NCBI GenBank assembly: GCA_945907055.1
Contig: CAMDSG010000033.1
Location: 1 to 13,239, forward strand
Direction: 5' to 3'
DNA length: 13,239 nucleotides
Source of the DNA: Bifidobacterium breve
Lineage (GTDB): Bacteria > Actinomycetota > Acidimicrobiia > IMCC26256
The number at the start of each line of letters is the position of its first letter. Positions within the stretch are counted from its first letter, which is position 1. Of this stretch, positions 1 through 6,544 are shown piece by piece. The position numbers and the translations under genes are program-made. Under the pieces are notes generated by a model, which saw only the letters and a list, made by a program, of their open reading frames with translations, was not told the origin of the DNA and made no database searches.

Positions 1-456
1 AACGATCAGATGCTTGATTTCCGCACCCTTCAAGACCACGCTGCGCCGAATACGACGAGCAACCTCTTGTTCAAGGGAGCAGTTGAAGATACTGCGCGTT
101 CTGTCTACTCAGGCATGGTCCACATACGACCAGAGGCGCAGAAGTCGCGTGCTGTACAGAGCAATAGAAACCTTGTTCTAACGGAGGGTGCCGGAGCAGA
201 GTCGATTCCGAATCTCGTGATTGAGGCCGATGACGTGCGCTGCGCTCATGCCTCTGCAGTTGGTCCGATCGACGAAGACCAGCGTTATTACCTCGCAACA
301 CGTGGGGTCCCACCCGAAGAGGCAGAGCGCCTAATTGTTCTCGGGTTCTTCGAGGATGTATTCGAGAGGCTTCCGGTGCCTGCGCTTGTCGGTCCTCTGC
401 GCCGCTCAGTACAAGACAAAATCGGCAACTTGCATGCAGGTCTCGCCCATGCCTGA
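1..456 (+). CDS. sufD: SufD-like Fe-S scaffold subunit, 3' end only
   Basis: This is the C-terminal part of a SufB/SufD-family protein; the frame is already open at base 1, so the gene begins outside the window. About 151 residues remain. They show the C-terminal beta-helix ending and the helical tail typical of the family: an NDQMLDFRT opening, an ADDVRCAHASAVGPID stretch (equivalent to the ADDVKCSHG..G.ID motif of SufD), then YYLATRGVPPEEAERLIVLGFFEDV. In the SUF system SufD pairs with SufB and SufC to form the cytosolic scaffold on which the Fe-S cluster is built. Order alone (followed by a Rieske protein and sufC) favours SufD over SufB, because actinobacterial operons usually run sufB-sufD-sufC. 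The retained Cys-His pair in RCAHAS is a candidate cluster-interface site. Its stop overlaps the next start by 8 bases, so the genes are co-transcribed. Confidence 0.9.
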   Translation, partial: NDQMLDFRTLQDHAAPNTTSNLLFKGAVEDTARSVYSGMVHIRPEAQKSRAVQSNRNLVLTEGAGAESIPNLVIEADDVRCAHASAVGPIDEDQRYYLATRGVPPEEAERLIVLGFFEDVFERLPVPALVGPLRRSVQDKIGNLHAGLAHA

Positions 457-763
457 GATTCGAGTCTCCTCAATTAGCGAGATCGCAGACGGAGCATCGC
501 TACGCGTCGATGTCGATGGCATCCGTGTAGTTGTCGTGCACATCGGGGATAGTTGGTATGCCCTAGGCGATCGCTGCTCGCATGCAGAGGCTTCTCTCTC
601 CGAGGGCCAAATTGATAGCGAAGCATGTGCGATTGAGTGCCCCAAGCATGGTGCAATGTTCTCTCTTGTCAGCGGAGAGCCAGCCTCTCTGCCCGCTACG
701 CGCCCGGTACGAACATATGGAGTTCGCGTTGATGGAGACGATGTCTTGGTGGCGGTTCCATGA
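449..763 (+). CDS. Rieske-type [2Fe-2S] ferredoxin in the suf operon
   Basis: A 104-residue small ferredoxin of the Rieske (dioxygenase-ferredoxin or NirD-like) type. The cluster ligands are visible as C43-S-H45 and C64-P-K-H67, the CxH...CxxH pattern, with the expected GDSWYALGDRCSH and CPKHGAMF surroundings. There is no signal peptide or membrane helix, so it is cytosolic. ATG 449 is chosen because an AGG lies about 8 bases upstream and the family N-terminus fits; ATG 434 is a possible longer start. It overlaps the sufD end by 8 bases and its own stop overlaps the sufC start (ATGA), so it is translationally coupled to both. In Streptomyces and relatives a gene of this family, often named as a dioxygenase ferredoxin subunit, sits at the same place. 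An electron-donor role in cluster assembly is inference; no dioxygenase gene is nearby. Confidence 0.92.
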   Translation: MPEIRVSSISEIADGASLRVDVDGIRVVVVHIGDSWYALGDRCSHAEASLSEGQIDSEACAIECPKHGAMFSLVSGEPASLPATRPVRTYGVRVDGDDVLVAVP

Positions 764-1560
764 GTAATTCATTTGTTATTAAGGGGCTACGCGGCGGTGT
801 AGCTGGAGGAGAGATACTCACCGGTGTCGATCTCAAGATTCTCCCCGGCGAGGTCCATGCACTTATGGGGCCTAACGGCTCGGGTAAGTCGACCCTCTCT
901 CACGTGCTCATGGGGCGTGAAGGTTATGAATCAACTGGAGGATCTGTAACGGTCAATGGCGTTGAGTTGCTTGGCCTTGAGACATGGCAGCGCGCAGCAG
1001 CAGGGTTATTCCTAGCGATGCAGTACCCCGTCGAGGTACCAGGGGTACGTGTTGAGGATCTGCTTGAGGCAGCGATGCGCGCCCGAGGATCTCAGGTTGA
1101 TGGTCTCAATGACCGGCTTATCTCAGAGGCGCAGCGCCTAGCGGTGCGCGATGAGTTCCTCACCAGAGGGGTAAACGTTGAGTTCTCCGGTGGAGAGCAG
1201 AAACGCGCGGAGACTCTTCAACTGGCGATGCTCGCCCCTAGTTTCGCAGTCTTGGATGAGATCGACTCTGGCTTAGACGTTGATGCGCTTAGAGATGTAG
1301 CGCGAAGAGTTAAGGCTATGACTCAAGAGGACGGTCTCGGCGTTCTCGCTATTACTCACTACTCTCGGCTCCTCACTGAACTCAACCCAGATGTCGTGCA
1401 TGTATTTATGGGCGGTCGCATCGTTACAAGTGGTGGACCAGAACTCGCTGATGAGTTAGAGGTTGAGGGCTACGACGGTCTAGCTGCGCGCTTAGGGATT
1501 GAGATCCCCGAGCCGGTCGAGTTCAACCGGGCAGATCCCTTCTCGCACCGAACTTTTTGA
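760..1560 (+). CDS. sufC: SufC1, Fe-S assembly ATPase (first copy)
   Basis: A 266-residue ABC-type ATPase of the SufC family. Motifs in order: Walker A GPNGSGKST (37-45), Q-loop MQYP (Q88), signature FSGGEQKR (142-149), Walker B FAVLDE with Glu167, D-loop SGLD, and the H-loop THYSR with His200. The SufC-specific GLFLAMQYPVEVPGV and DEIDSGLDVDALRDV stretches separate it from transporter ATPases, and there are no membrane partners. It would power the SufB-SufD scaffold. It starts with ATG inside the ATGA overlap with the Rieske gene. Compared with the second copy at 4983-5807 it is more divergent (AETLQLAMLAP where the usual form is NEILQMALMEP) and has about 20 extra C-terminal residues ending in SHRTF. 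All catalytic residues are present, so it is probably active. It is the last gene of the plus-strand half-operon. Confidence 0.95.
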   Translation: MSNSFVIKGLRGGVAGGEILTGVDLKILPGEVHALMGPNGSGKSTLSHVLMGREGYESTGGSVTVNGVELLGLETWQRAAAGLFLAMQYPVEVPGVRVEDLLEAAMRARGSQVDGLNDRLISEAQRLAVRDEFLTRGVNVEFSGGEQKRAETLQLAMLAPSFAVLDEIDSGLDVDALRDVARRVKAMTQEDGLGVLAITHYSRLLTELNPDVVHVFMGGRIVTSGGPELADELEVEGYDGLAARLGIEIPEPVEFNRADPFSHRTF

Positions 1561-1611
1561 TCCCGTAACTACTCCGGCTGTAAAGGAGCGGCGAAGGCTT
1601 ACAGGGAAGAT

Positions 1612-2799
1612 TTAGAGCGGTGGCGGTGGCGGCGGCTCTGTAGTGCTCGTGGTAGTTGAGGTGCTCGAAGACTCGGTCGGCGTGCTTGTAGAGGTTGACT
1701 CAACCGGCCCAAGAGTTGGAGCGCCGGTAGTAGTAGTCGGCTGACCAGCGACGCTCGGCACTCCACCAACAGTGCGCGTCCCTGGCAAGGCATTCTGCTT
1801 AGGGTTTATGACATTGGGGGCAGAGACCGTGGTCGCAGTCTTGCCAACTACATAGACGGCGTCGCCCTTCGCTACGAGCGTGCTCCAGTAATCAGCTACT
1901 CGCATTGGAACTCGGGTGCAGCCGTGAGATGCCGGTCGTACTGGCACATCTGGGTAGCCGTGGACTGCGATTCCACGGTTGAAGTAGAAGGGTTTATAGA
2001 GCTGCCCAAGCGGGGACCGATGCCATGCGTTTACGAAATAGGTATAAGTAAATCGACCCTCAGGAGTATCCGCGTTCTCGCAGACTCGAACCGTCTTGTA
2101 GAAGGGTATGTAGCAGTAGTTAGTTTTAGAGCCCGTTGAGATGGTGGTGATGAGGCGCACCTGGCGGTCTATGTAGAGAGTCATCACTTGCTTTGTAATG
2201 TCAATCTCTGTGCGGTTTGGCTCAGCATCAGGCTTCAGCGGTGCCGGGTATTGAAAGTTCATAAGCGCAAGTCGCTCCGGCTCGCCGAGACGACCACTAA
2301 CGGGCACGCCCATCATCTTCTGGAGAGTATGTATCGCGTATGTGGTGTCGCTTGTAAAGGTTCCGCTCTGTGCCCCCGGATCGAAGTGAAGTGATGCGAG
2401 GCGCGCTTGGTATGCAGCAACCTCTGGGCCGGTAGACCCCTCCGATACCTCGCCCGCTGGTACTGCAGGGAGATCTACGGCTGCGGGCTGTGCAAATAAT
2501 GGAGCCGTCGTGGTAGTCGTCGGCGCAATAGTGGTGGTTGTTGTCGTGGAGGAGCTAACAGAGTTGCCGGCAGTGGGGCGGGAGTCAGGTTGAGAGGTAA
2601 GAGCAAATGCGGTTGCGCCGATCGCGCCGAAGGCGATTGTTGCTGCGGCAACAATTAGGAGGCCACGTGAGCGGGGGCCTTTGGAGTTCCGAGCATGGCG
2701 ACGCTCGCGCCTTGACGGAGGAGGTTCAAGCGATGGGCCGGGGATTAGATCGTCGATAAATCTGATTCTGCCACGCGTCGGAGCGTGAGTATTGACGCT
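1612..2799 (-). CDS. Membrane-anchored L,D-transpeptidase with peptidoglycan-binding domain; start codon unresolved
   Basis: Coordinates give the full open frame (395 codons). The first ATG is at 2316, but the frame clearly codes upstream of it. Numbered from 2799: a basic cytoplasmic N-terminus, a membrane helix at about 46-67 (LLIVAAATIAFGAIGATAFAL), a Thr-rich linker, a PG_binding_1-like domain from about 125 to 180 (VAAYQARLASLHFDPG, then DTTYAIHTLQKM), a YkuD catalytic domain with His280 and SHGC (291-294), and a Ser/Thr/Pro tail ending in PPPPPPL. The family makes 3-3 peptidoglycan cross-links or attaches proteins outside the membrane. No in-frame ATG, GTG or TTG exists between the stop at 2800-2802 and 2316. 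Either a rare start is used or a small indel hides the start: a GTG at 2772-2774 lies one frame off, just before the GRIRFIDD residues. Starting at 2316 would remove the anchor and half the binding domain. Confidence 0.85.
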   Translation of the reverse strand, partial: SVNTHAPTRGRIRFIDDLIPGPSLEPPPSRRERRHARNSKGPRSRGLLIVAAATIAFGAIGATAFALTSQPDSRPTAGNSVSSSTTTTTTIAPTTTTTAPLFAQPAAVDLPAVPAGEVSEGSTGPEVAAYQARLASLHFDPGAQSGTFTSDTTYAIHTLQKMMGVPVSGRLGEPERLALMNFQYPAPLKPDAEPNRTEIDITKQVMTLYIDRQVRLITTISTGSKTNYCYIPFYKTVRVCENADTPEGRFTYTYFVNAWHRSPLGQLYKPFYFNRGIAVHGYPDVPVRPASHGCTRVPMRVADYWSTLVAKGDAVYVVGKTATTVSAPNVINPKQNALPGTRTVGGVPSVAGQPTTTTGAPTLGPVESTSTSTPTESSSTSTTTSTTEPPPPPPL

Positions 2800-2804
2800 C
2801 TAGC

Positions 2805-2833
2805 AAAAAATTCTGCGATAACTATTGGCAGAA
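2805..2833 (-). terminator. Rho-independent terminator after the 59-residue gene
   Basis: Read on the minus strand: TTCTGC, an 11-base loop, then GCAGAA followed directly by six T (2805-2810). The stem is 6 bp and perfect (2811-2816 with 2828-2833). It lies 46 bases beyond the stop of the small gene at 2879-3058 and points the same way. It ends only a few bases before the open frame of the L,D-transpeptidase, so that gene needs its own promoter inside or after this hairpin. Confidence 0.72.
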
Positions 2834-2878
2834 GATTTATGGCCTCACTACTGCGACGCTTTGCGGAGCAGTAAATCC

Positions 2879-3058
2879 TTAGCCGACTAGTGGCTGAGAC
2901 TCTTCTTCTAGGAGTTGAGCCAGCGGGTCTGGGAGGTTGAGGATTGAGAGACGCAGGTCAAGTAGGAAGTCCATGACTTCAGTACCTGAGACGAGGTCGC
3001 GTGTGCCGAATCTTGTTAAGCCGGCGTCGATGAGTTGCACCATCTCGGTGTTCACCAT
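2879..3058 (-). CDS. Unknown 59-residue small protein
   Basis: I do not recognise this family. The ORF runs from ATG (3058) to TAA and has one of the clearest ribosome-binding sites in the window (GAGAGGAG just before CAAATG). The product starts MVNTEMVQLIDAGLTRF, continues with RDLVSGTEVMDFLLDLR and ends in an acidic EEESQPLVG tail. It has no Cys or His, no signal peptide and no membrane helix; amphipathic helices are likely around 26-52. A -10-like TATAAG lies just upstream and a good intrinsic terminator follows, so it looks like a self-contained transcription unit. It sits where actinobacterial suf operons usually carry sufT, but shows no resemblance to SufT (DUF59). The start site, the terminator and the protein-like composition make it a likely real gene; its function is unknown. 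Confidence 0.72.
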   Translation of the reverse strand: MVNTEMVQLIDAGLTRFGTRDLVSGTEVMDFLLDLRLSILNLPDPLAQLLEEESQPLVG

Positions 3059-3060
3059 TT

Positions 3061-3067
3061 GCTCCTC
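3061..3067 (-). promoter_or_regulatory. Shine-Dalgarno site of the 59-residue gene
   Basis: On the minus strand this reads AGAGGAG-C, close to the anti-SD complement, placed 3-5 bases before ATG at 3058. It is the main reason for calling this short ORF real. Confidence 0.6.
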
Positions 3068-3078
3068 TCGGTCTTGCT

Positions 3079-3084
3079 CTTATA
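3079..3084 (-). promoter_or_regulatory. Possible -10 element of the 59-residue gene
   Basis: TATAAG on the minus strand, about 20 bases before the start codon. It would give a short leader containing the Shine-Dalgarno site. No convincing -35 box is seen at the usual spacing, so this is a motif match only. Confidence 0.35.
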
Positions 3085-3200
3085 AGGGGGTAGTGCTTCT
3101 TGGTCTCTAACGTACTCCGAGAACTATTCATTCCCGACTCGCATAATCTTATTACTTCGTGAGAGTCCTAGGTGCCTTTTTTACTGGTCGAAAGTCTCAT

Positions 3201-3229
3201 TTGTTCTAGGCTTGTTCTGGGCTTGTTCT
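3201..3229. repeat. Three TTGTTCT repeats at exact 11-bp spacing
   Basis: TTGTTCT starts at 3201, 3212 and 3223 on the plus strand (AGAACAA on the minus strand). The copies at 3212 and 3223 also share flanking bases (GCTTGTTCTGG type). One copy per helical turn places the motifs on the same DNA face, as in multi-site operators. The array lies between the sufU stop (3248) and the start region of the 59-residue gene. A regulatory role is inference. Confidence 0.6.
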
Positions 3230-3247
3230 CGCTTTATGGGTATGGAG

Positions 3248-3730
3248 TTAAGCCGAGTCTGACTCATCGAGGATTTGAGTCAGAGTGTTCCATGCAAGGG
3301 TGGCGCATTTAATCCGGACAGGGAACTTAACGACCCCCTGGAGTGCCTCAAGGTCGCCTAGTCGAACCCCTGCGATTGCCTCTTCGGTGGCGGCGGTAGC
3401 GTCGCCGCCCTCGAGCTTGGATTCGTGGATAGACATCAACGCTTTGAAGGCCGTGATTAATTGTCGTGCCTCTGCGATGGATTTACCCTTTACTGCAGCG
3501 CCCATCATTGAGGTCGAGGCCTGACTAATGGAGCAGCCCTGCCCACCGGTCTTTATATCTGTGACATTCCCCTCGGCATCAACATTGAGGTACAGCACAA
3601 CCTCGTCTCCGCATAGAGGATTGAACCCCTCGGCGCTTAGAGCGGGTGGCGTTGGTAACTCGCCGCGGTTACGCGGTGAGCGATAGTGATCAAGAATTAT
3701 CTCGCGATAGAGGTCTTCGAGTCCGGGCAC
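3248..3730 (-). CDS. sufU: SufU, sulfur-acceptor protein of the SUF system
   Basis: A 160-residue protein of the SufU branch of the IscU/NifU-N fold. The Zn-binding residues of the family are visible: C40 and D42 (NPLCGDEV), C66 (GGQGCSIS) and C142 (RIKCATLAW). The long segment between the second and third Cys, including the KLEGGD stretch, is the insertion that separates SufU from IscU. SufU takes persulfide sulfur from SufS and passes it to the SufBCD scaffold. The start is GTG at 3730 with an AGGA about 8 bases upstream; the LYREIILDHYRSPRNRG opening is standard. It follows sufS by 18 bases and is the last gene of the minus-strand operon. No rho-independent terminator is seen after it, and no sufT follows, unlike in many actinobacteria. 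Confidence 0.95.
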   Translation of the reverse strand: MPGLEDLYREIILDHYRSPRNRGELPTPPALSAEGFNPLCGDEVVLYLNVDAEGNVTDIKTGGQGCSISQASTSMMGAAVKGKSIAEARQLITAFKALMSIHESKLEGGDATAATEEAIAGVRLGDLEALQGVVKFPVRIKCATLAWNTLTQILDESDSA

Positions 3731-3748
3731 GTCTGCAATCCTACGTTC

Positions 3749-4981
3749 TCAACGGGCAAAGAATGTTTTTGCTTTATGGAGGGCCTCCACAAGGGCGTCT
3801 ACGTCTTCAAATGTGTTGTAGATGGCGAATGAGGCCCGGCTGGTAGCGGGGACCCCGAGAACTCTCATCAGGGGCTTGGCGCAGTGGTGGCCAGCCCTAA
3901 CGCATACCCCATCCTCGTCCAGTACCTGAGAGATGTCATGCGCATGGATCTCATCGAATAGAAATGAGACGGCACTCCCGCGCCCCTCCGCTGTCTGGGG
4001 GCCATAGATCGTGATCTCGTCTCCGAAGGCCGAGGAGAGTCTCTCGAGGGCATATGCGGTGAGTGCTCTCTCGTGCTCGGCGATGTTCTCCATACCCACA
4101 GCGCTTAGCCAATCAACCGCTGCGCCGAGGCCAATTGCCTCTGCAATTGCTGGCGTGCCTGCCTCAAACTTCCAGGGCACGTCATTCATGGTGAAGCCGT
4201 CTTTGCGAACATCGCGAATCATCTCGCCACCACCGAGGAAGGGGGGCATCTCCTCAAGAAGTTCGCGTCGCGCCCAGAGTGCACCGATACCCGTTGGGCC
4301 CATCATCTTGTGCCCTGAGAAGGCAACAAAATCGGCACCCCAAGCAACTACATCAACTGGGTCGTGAGGAATTGATTGGCAGGCGTCTACCAATACCTTT
4401 GCACCTGCGCTACGCGCTGCCGCAACGAGTTTCTCAATGTCATTTACGGTGCCAAGCACGTTCGACATCGATGTAACTGCGAGTAGTGATGCACCATCTA
4501 GGAGCGCATCGATATCGCTTAGGTCGAGTCGGTAGTCAGAAGTGATTGGAATCCAACGGATGACTATGCCGCGCTCAGCGCTGAGCATCTGCCAGGGAAC
4601 AATATTTGCGTGGTGCTCCATCTCGGTTAGGACTACAACATCTCCGTCGCGAAGATTTTGATAGCCCCAAGTGCGCGCCACGAGATTGATTGACTCAGTT
4701 GCGTTCCGTGTGAATACGAGTTCGTGAGGATCTTGCGCGCCTATGAACTTTGCGGTGCGTGCGCGTGCTGACTCAAATGCAGATGTCGCTTCTTCGGCGA
4801 GGGTATAGACCCCACGATGCACATTTGCGTTCTGCGTTGTGTAGTAGTTATTCATCGCATCAAGAACCGACTGCGGTTTCTGCGAGGTAGCGGCGCTATC
4901 AACATAGACAAGACTTTTGCCGTTTATTTGGCGCTTAAGGAGAGGAAACTCTGAGCGAATTGCCGCTAGGTCTATTGACAC
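3749..4981 (-). CDS. sufS: SufS, group II cysteine desulfurase
   Basis: A PLP-dependent enzyme that converts cysteine to alanine and holds the sulfur as a persulfide. With the GTG start at 4981 it is 410 residues and opens MSIDLAAIRSEFPLL, as usual for the family. Key residues: EMEHHANIVPW (His123/124), the VDACQS Asp199 that contacts the PLP ring nitrogen, SGHK with the Schiff-base Lys225, and the RAGHHCAKP loop with active-site Cys367. All are close to the Escherichia coli SufS positions. The RAGHHCA form marks group II (SufS) rather than NifS/IscS. The GTG lies one base after the sufC2 stop. A longer TTG start at 5026 exists but would overlap sufC2 by 44 bases and add residues foreign to the family. 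Its sulfur acceptor is the SufU encoded next. Confidence 0.95.
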   Translation of the reverse strand: MSIDLAAIRSEFPLLKRQINGKSLVYVDSAATSQKPQSVLDAMNNYYTTQNANVHRGVYTLAEEATSAFESARARTAKFIGAQDPHELVFTRNATESINLVARTWGYQNLRDGDVVVLTEMEHHANIVPWQMLSAERGIVIRWIPITSDYRLDLSDIDALLDGASLLAVTSMSNVLGTVNDIEKLVAAARSAGAKVLVDACQSIPHDPVDVVAWGADFVAFSGHKMMGPTGIGALWARRELLEEMPPFLGGGEMIRDVRKDGFTMNDVPWKFEAGTPAIAEAIGLGAAVDWLSAVGMENIAEHERALTAYALERLSSAFGDEITIYGPQTAEGRGSAVSFLFDEIHAHDISQVLDEDGVCVRAGHHCAKPLMRVLGVPATSRASFAIYNTFEDVDALVEALHKAKTFFAR

Positions 4982-4982
4982 T

Positions 4983-5807
4983 TCAGGCTGCTTCGTCTCG
5001 GAATGAGTCAAAGCCCTCGGCCTCAATACGCAATGCGATCTCAGGTCCGCCGGTGCTCACGATCTTCCCATCTAGAAGAACGTGCACGCGATCTGGGGTG
5101 AGGTGCTCGAGTATGCGCTGATAATGAGTGATGATGAGCACTCCAAGATCGGGGCGAGAGGCGCGAACCTCAATGATTCCATTGGCGACGTCGCGCAGTG
5201 CGTCGATGTCTAGACCTGAGTCGGTCTCATCGAGAATCGCAAGGTCTGGCTCCATGAGGGCCATCTGAAGAATCTCGTTACGCTTACGCTCGCCACCAGA
5301 GAAACCCTCATTTAAGTAACGCTGTGTAAAGCGTTGATCCATACCGAGTCGCTTGGTCCACTCAATTAGCGCCATGCGTACTTCAAGAACGGATAGGTCG
5401 TTGATTCCTTTTCGAACGGCCATCGACTGTCGCAGAAAGTTCAAGACGCTGACGCCTGGAATCTCCTCGGGGTGTTGGAAACCTAGGAAGAGGCCGCGTG
5501 CTGCGCGCTCATCTGTTGGGAGCTGGGTTATGTCCTCACCCTTGAACAAGATGCGCCCCTTGGTAATCGTGTACGCGGGGTTGGCGAGCAGGGCATTAGC
5601 GAGGGTGGACTTGCCGGAGCCATTAGGGCCCATGAGGGTATGGATCTCGCCGGCGCCGATAGAGAGGCTTACCCCGCGCAGAATCTCGGACCCATCGGCC
5701 TCGACATGGAGGTCCTCAATCAATAGGACCGGGGAGGATGCATTCTCGAGATGGGTATTCGGGAGAGGCGTATTCAGGGATTCTGTGGAGGAGGTCATGG
5801 GGTCCAC
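4983..5807 (-). CDS. sufC: SufC2, Fe-S assembly ATPase (second copy)
   Basis: A second complete SufC ATPase, 274 residues from GTG 5807. Motifs: Walker A GPNGSGKST (60-68), Q-loop FQHP (Q111), signature FSGGERKRNEILQ (169-181), Walker B LAILDETDSGLD (Asp193, Glu194) and H-loop THYQRIL (His228). The signature and THYQRIL are closer to textbook SufC than those of the copy at 760-1560. About 25 extra N-terminal residues rich in Ser, Thr and Asn precede the fold. The start is uncertain: GTG 5807 has AGGGG 7 bases upstream, ATG 5798 is nine bases downstream, and ATG 5870 would overlap the preceding hydrolase gene. It is followed after one base by sufS. Having a sufC with sufS and sufU but without sufB or sufD, while another sufC stays with sufD, is unusual. 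Confidence 0.94.
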   Translation of the reverse strand: MDPMTSSTESLNTPLPNTHLENASSPVLLIEDLHVEADGSEILRGVSLSIGAGEIHTLMGPNGSGKSTLANALLANPAYTITKGRILFKGEDITQLPTDERAARGLFLGFQHPEEIPGVSVLNFLRQSMAVRKGINDLSVLEVRMALIEWTKRLGMDQRFTQRYLNEGFSGGERKRNEILQMALMEPDLAILDETDSGLDIDALRDVANGIIEVRASRPDLGVLIITHYQRILEHLTPDRVHVLLDGKIVSTGGPEIALRIEAEGFDSFRDEAA

Positions 5808-5841
5808 AGTAATACCCCTATGCGCGTAGTGGAAATTATGG

Positions 5842-6477
5842 CTACCAACCGCGTTCGACCCAATCTCCAATGCTGGGGCGCTCGGCCCCCACTGTCGTAT
5901 CTAGCCCATGCCCCGGGAGGACGATGGTCTCGGCCGGGAGCGTGAAGATTCGCCCCTCAATGGAGTCGATGATGGTCTCAAATGAGGCATCAGGGAACGA
6001 TGTATTGCCCGGCCCTCCCGGGAAAAGGGTGTCCCCAGTGAATAGGAGCCGTGTGCCCTCAAGGATAAACGAGGTAGATCCAGGGGAATGACCAGGCGTG
6101 TGCATCGCTTTGAGGCGCAGAGCCCCTACTTGGCAGATATCTCCGTCATGAATAATGAAGTCGTAGCCGGAGAGCTCAGCGGCGTCCTCAGCAGCGACGC
6201 CTACATCGATCCCAGCATCCCTTACCGCCGTGACAGCCTGAATATGGTCCCAATGCCCGTGAGTTGTGAGCACTCGCCTGACACCGGTGGCCTTGCAGAG
6301 GGGCACTAGGAGATCGTGCTCGTTGGCTGCATCAATGAGGATCGCCTCGCCTGAGCCCTTATCTCGGATTATGAAGACATTGTTCTCAACGGGCCCCACT
6401 ACAAAGCGGTCAACCCTAACGAGTGTGTCCTCATAGTGGGCAGGTCCTGTGGGTGCGTAGTCCTTAGGTTCTGGCAT
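5842..6477 (-). CDS. Glyoxalase II-like metallo-beta-lactamase-fold hydrolase
   Basis: A 211-residue single-domain metallo-beta-lactamase hydrolase. The metal-binding residues are all present: THGHWDH (H73, H75, D77, H78), H130 in HTPGHSPGS, D149 in LLFTGDTLF and H190 in LPGHG. The HTPGHSPGS and GDTLFPGGPGNT patterns place it in the glyoxalase II/RNase Z-like small hydrolase group; the substrate cannot be told from sequence. ATG 6477 is chosen because family members begin shortly before the RVDRFVVGPVENNVFIIRD strand; ATG 6537 would add 20 atypical residues. It is cytosolic, with no signal sequence. It leads the minus-strand suf half-operon and ends 34 bases before sufC2. A link to thiol or persulfide chemistry is attractive from the context but is only inference. 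Confidence 0.88.
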   Translation of the reverse strand: MPEPKDYAPTGPAHYEDTLVRVDRFVVGPVENNVFIIRDKGSGEAILIDAANEHDLLVPLCKATGVRRVLTTHGHWDHIQAVTAVRDAGIDVGVAAEDAAELSGYDFIIHDGDICQVGALRLKAMHTPGHSPGSTSFILEGTRLLFTGDTLFPGGPGNTSFPDASFETIIDSIEGRIFTLPAETIVLPGHGLDTTVGAERPSIGDWVERGW

Positions 6478-6544
6478 GCCCCAAAGGGTAATGGTGATCG
6501 GCGAGCGGCACCGGAAGCCAGGTCTCAGAGATCGCATTTCGGTG

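Noticed and set aside
1578..1604. Inverted repeat CTGTAA/TTACAG between sufC1 and the transpeptidase as a bidirectional terminator
   Set aside because: The stem is only 6 AT-containing pairs with a 15-base loop and no T-tract on either strand; it is too weak to call.
3168..3200. Ten-residue leader peptide MRLSTSKKGT upstream of the small gene
   Set aside because: It has no ribosome-binding site, is far from the next start and shows no attenuator-like codon run.
4011..4367. 118-residue plus-strand frame inside sufS
   Set aside because: Shadow of the desulfurase gene on the opposite strand; no motif or start signal.
4982..5026. TTG start for sufS at 5026
   Set aside because: It would overlap sufC2 by 44 bases and add 15 residues not typical of SufS; GTG 4981 gives the normal N-terminus.
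5353..5829. 158-residue plus-strand frame across sufC2
   Set aside because: It is antisense to a well-supported ATPase and its composition is Arg/Ser-rich, as expected of a shadow frame.
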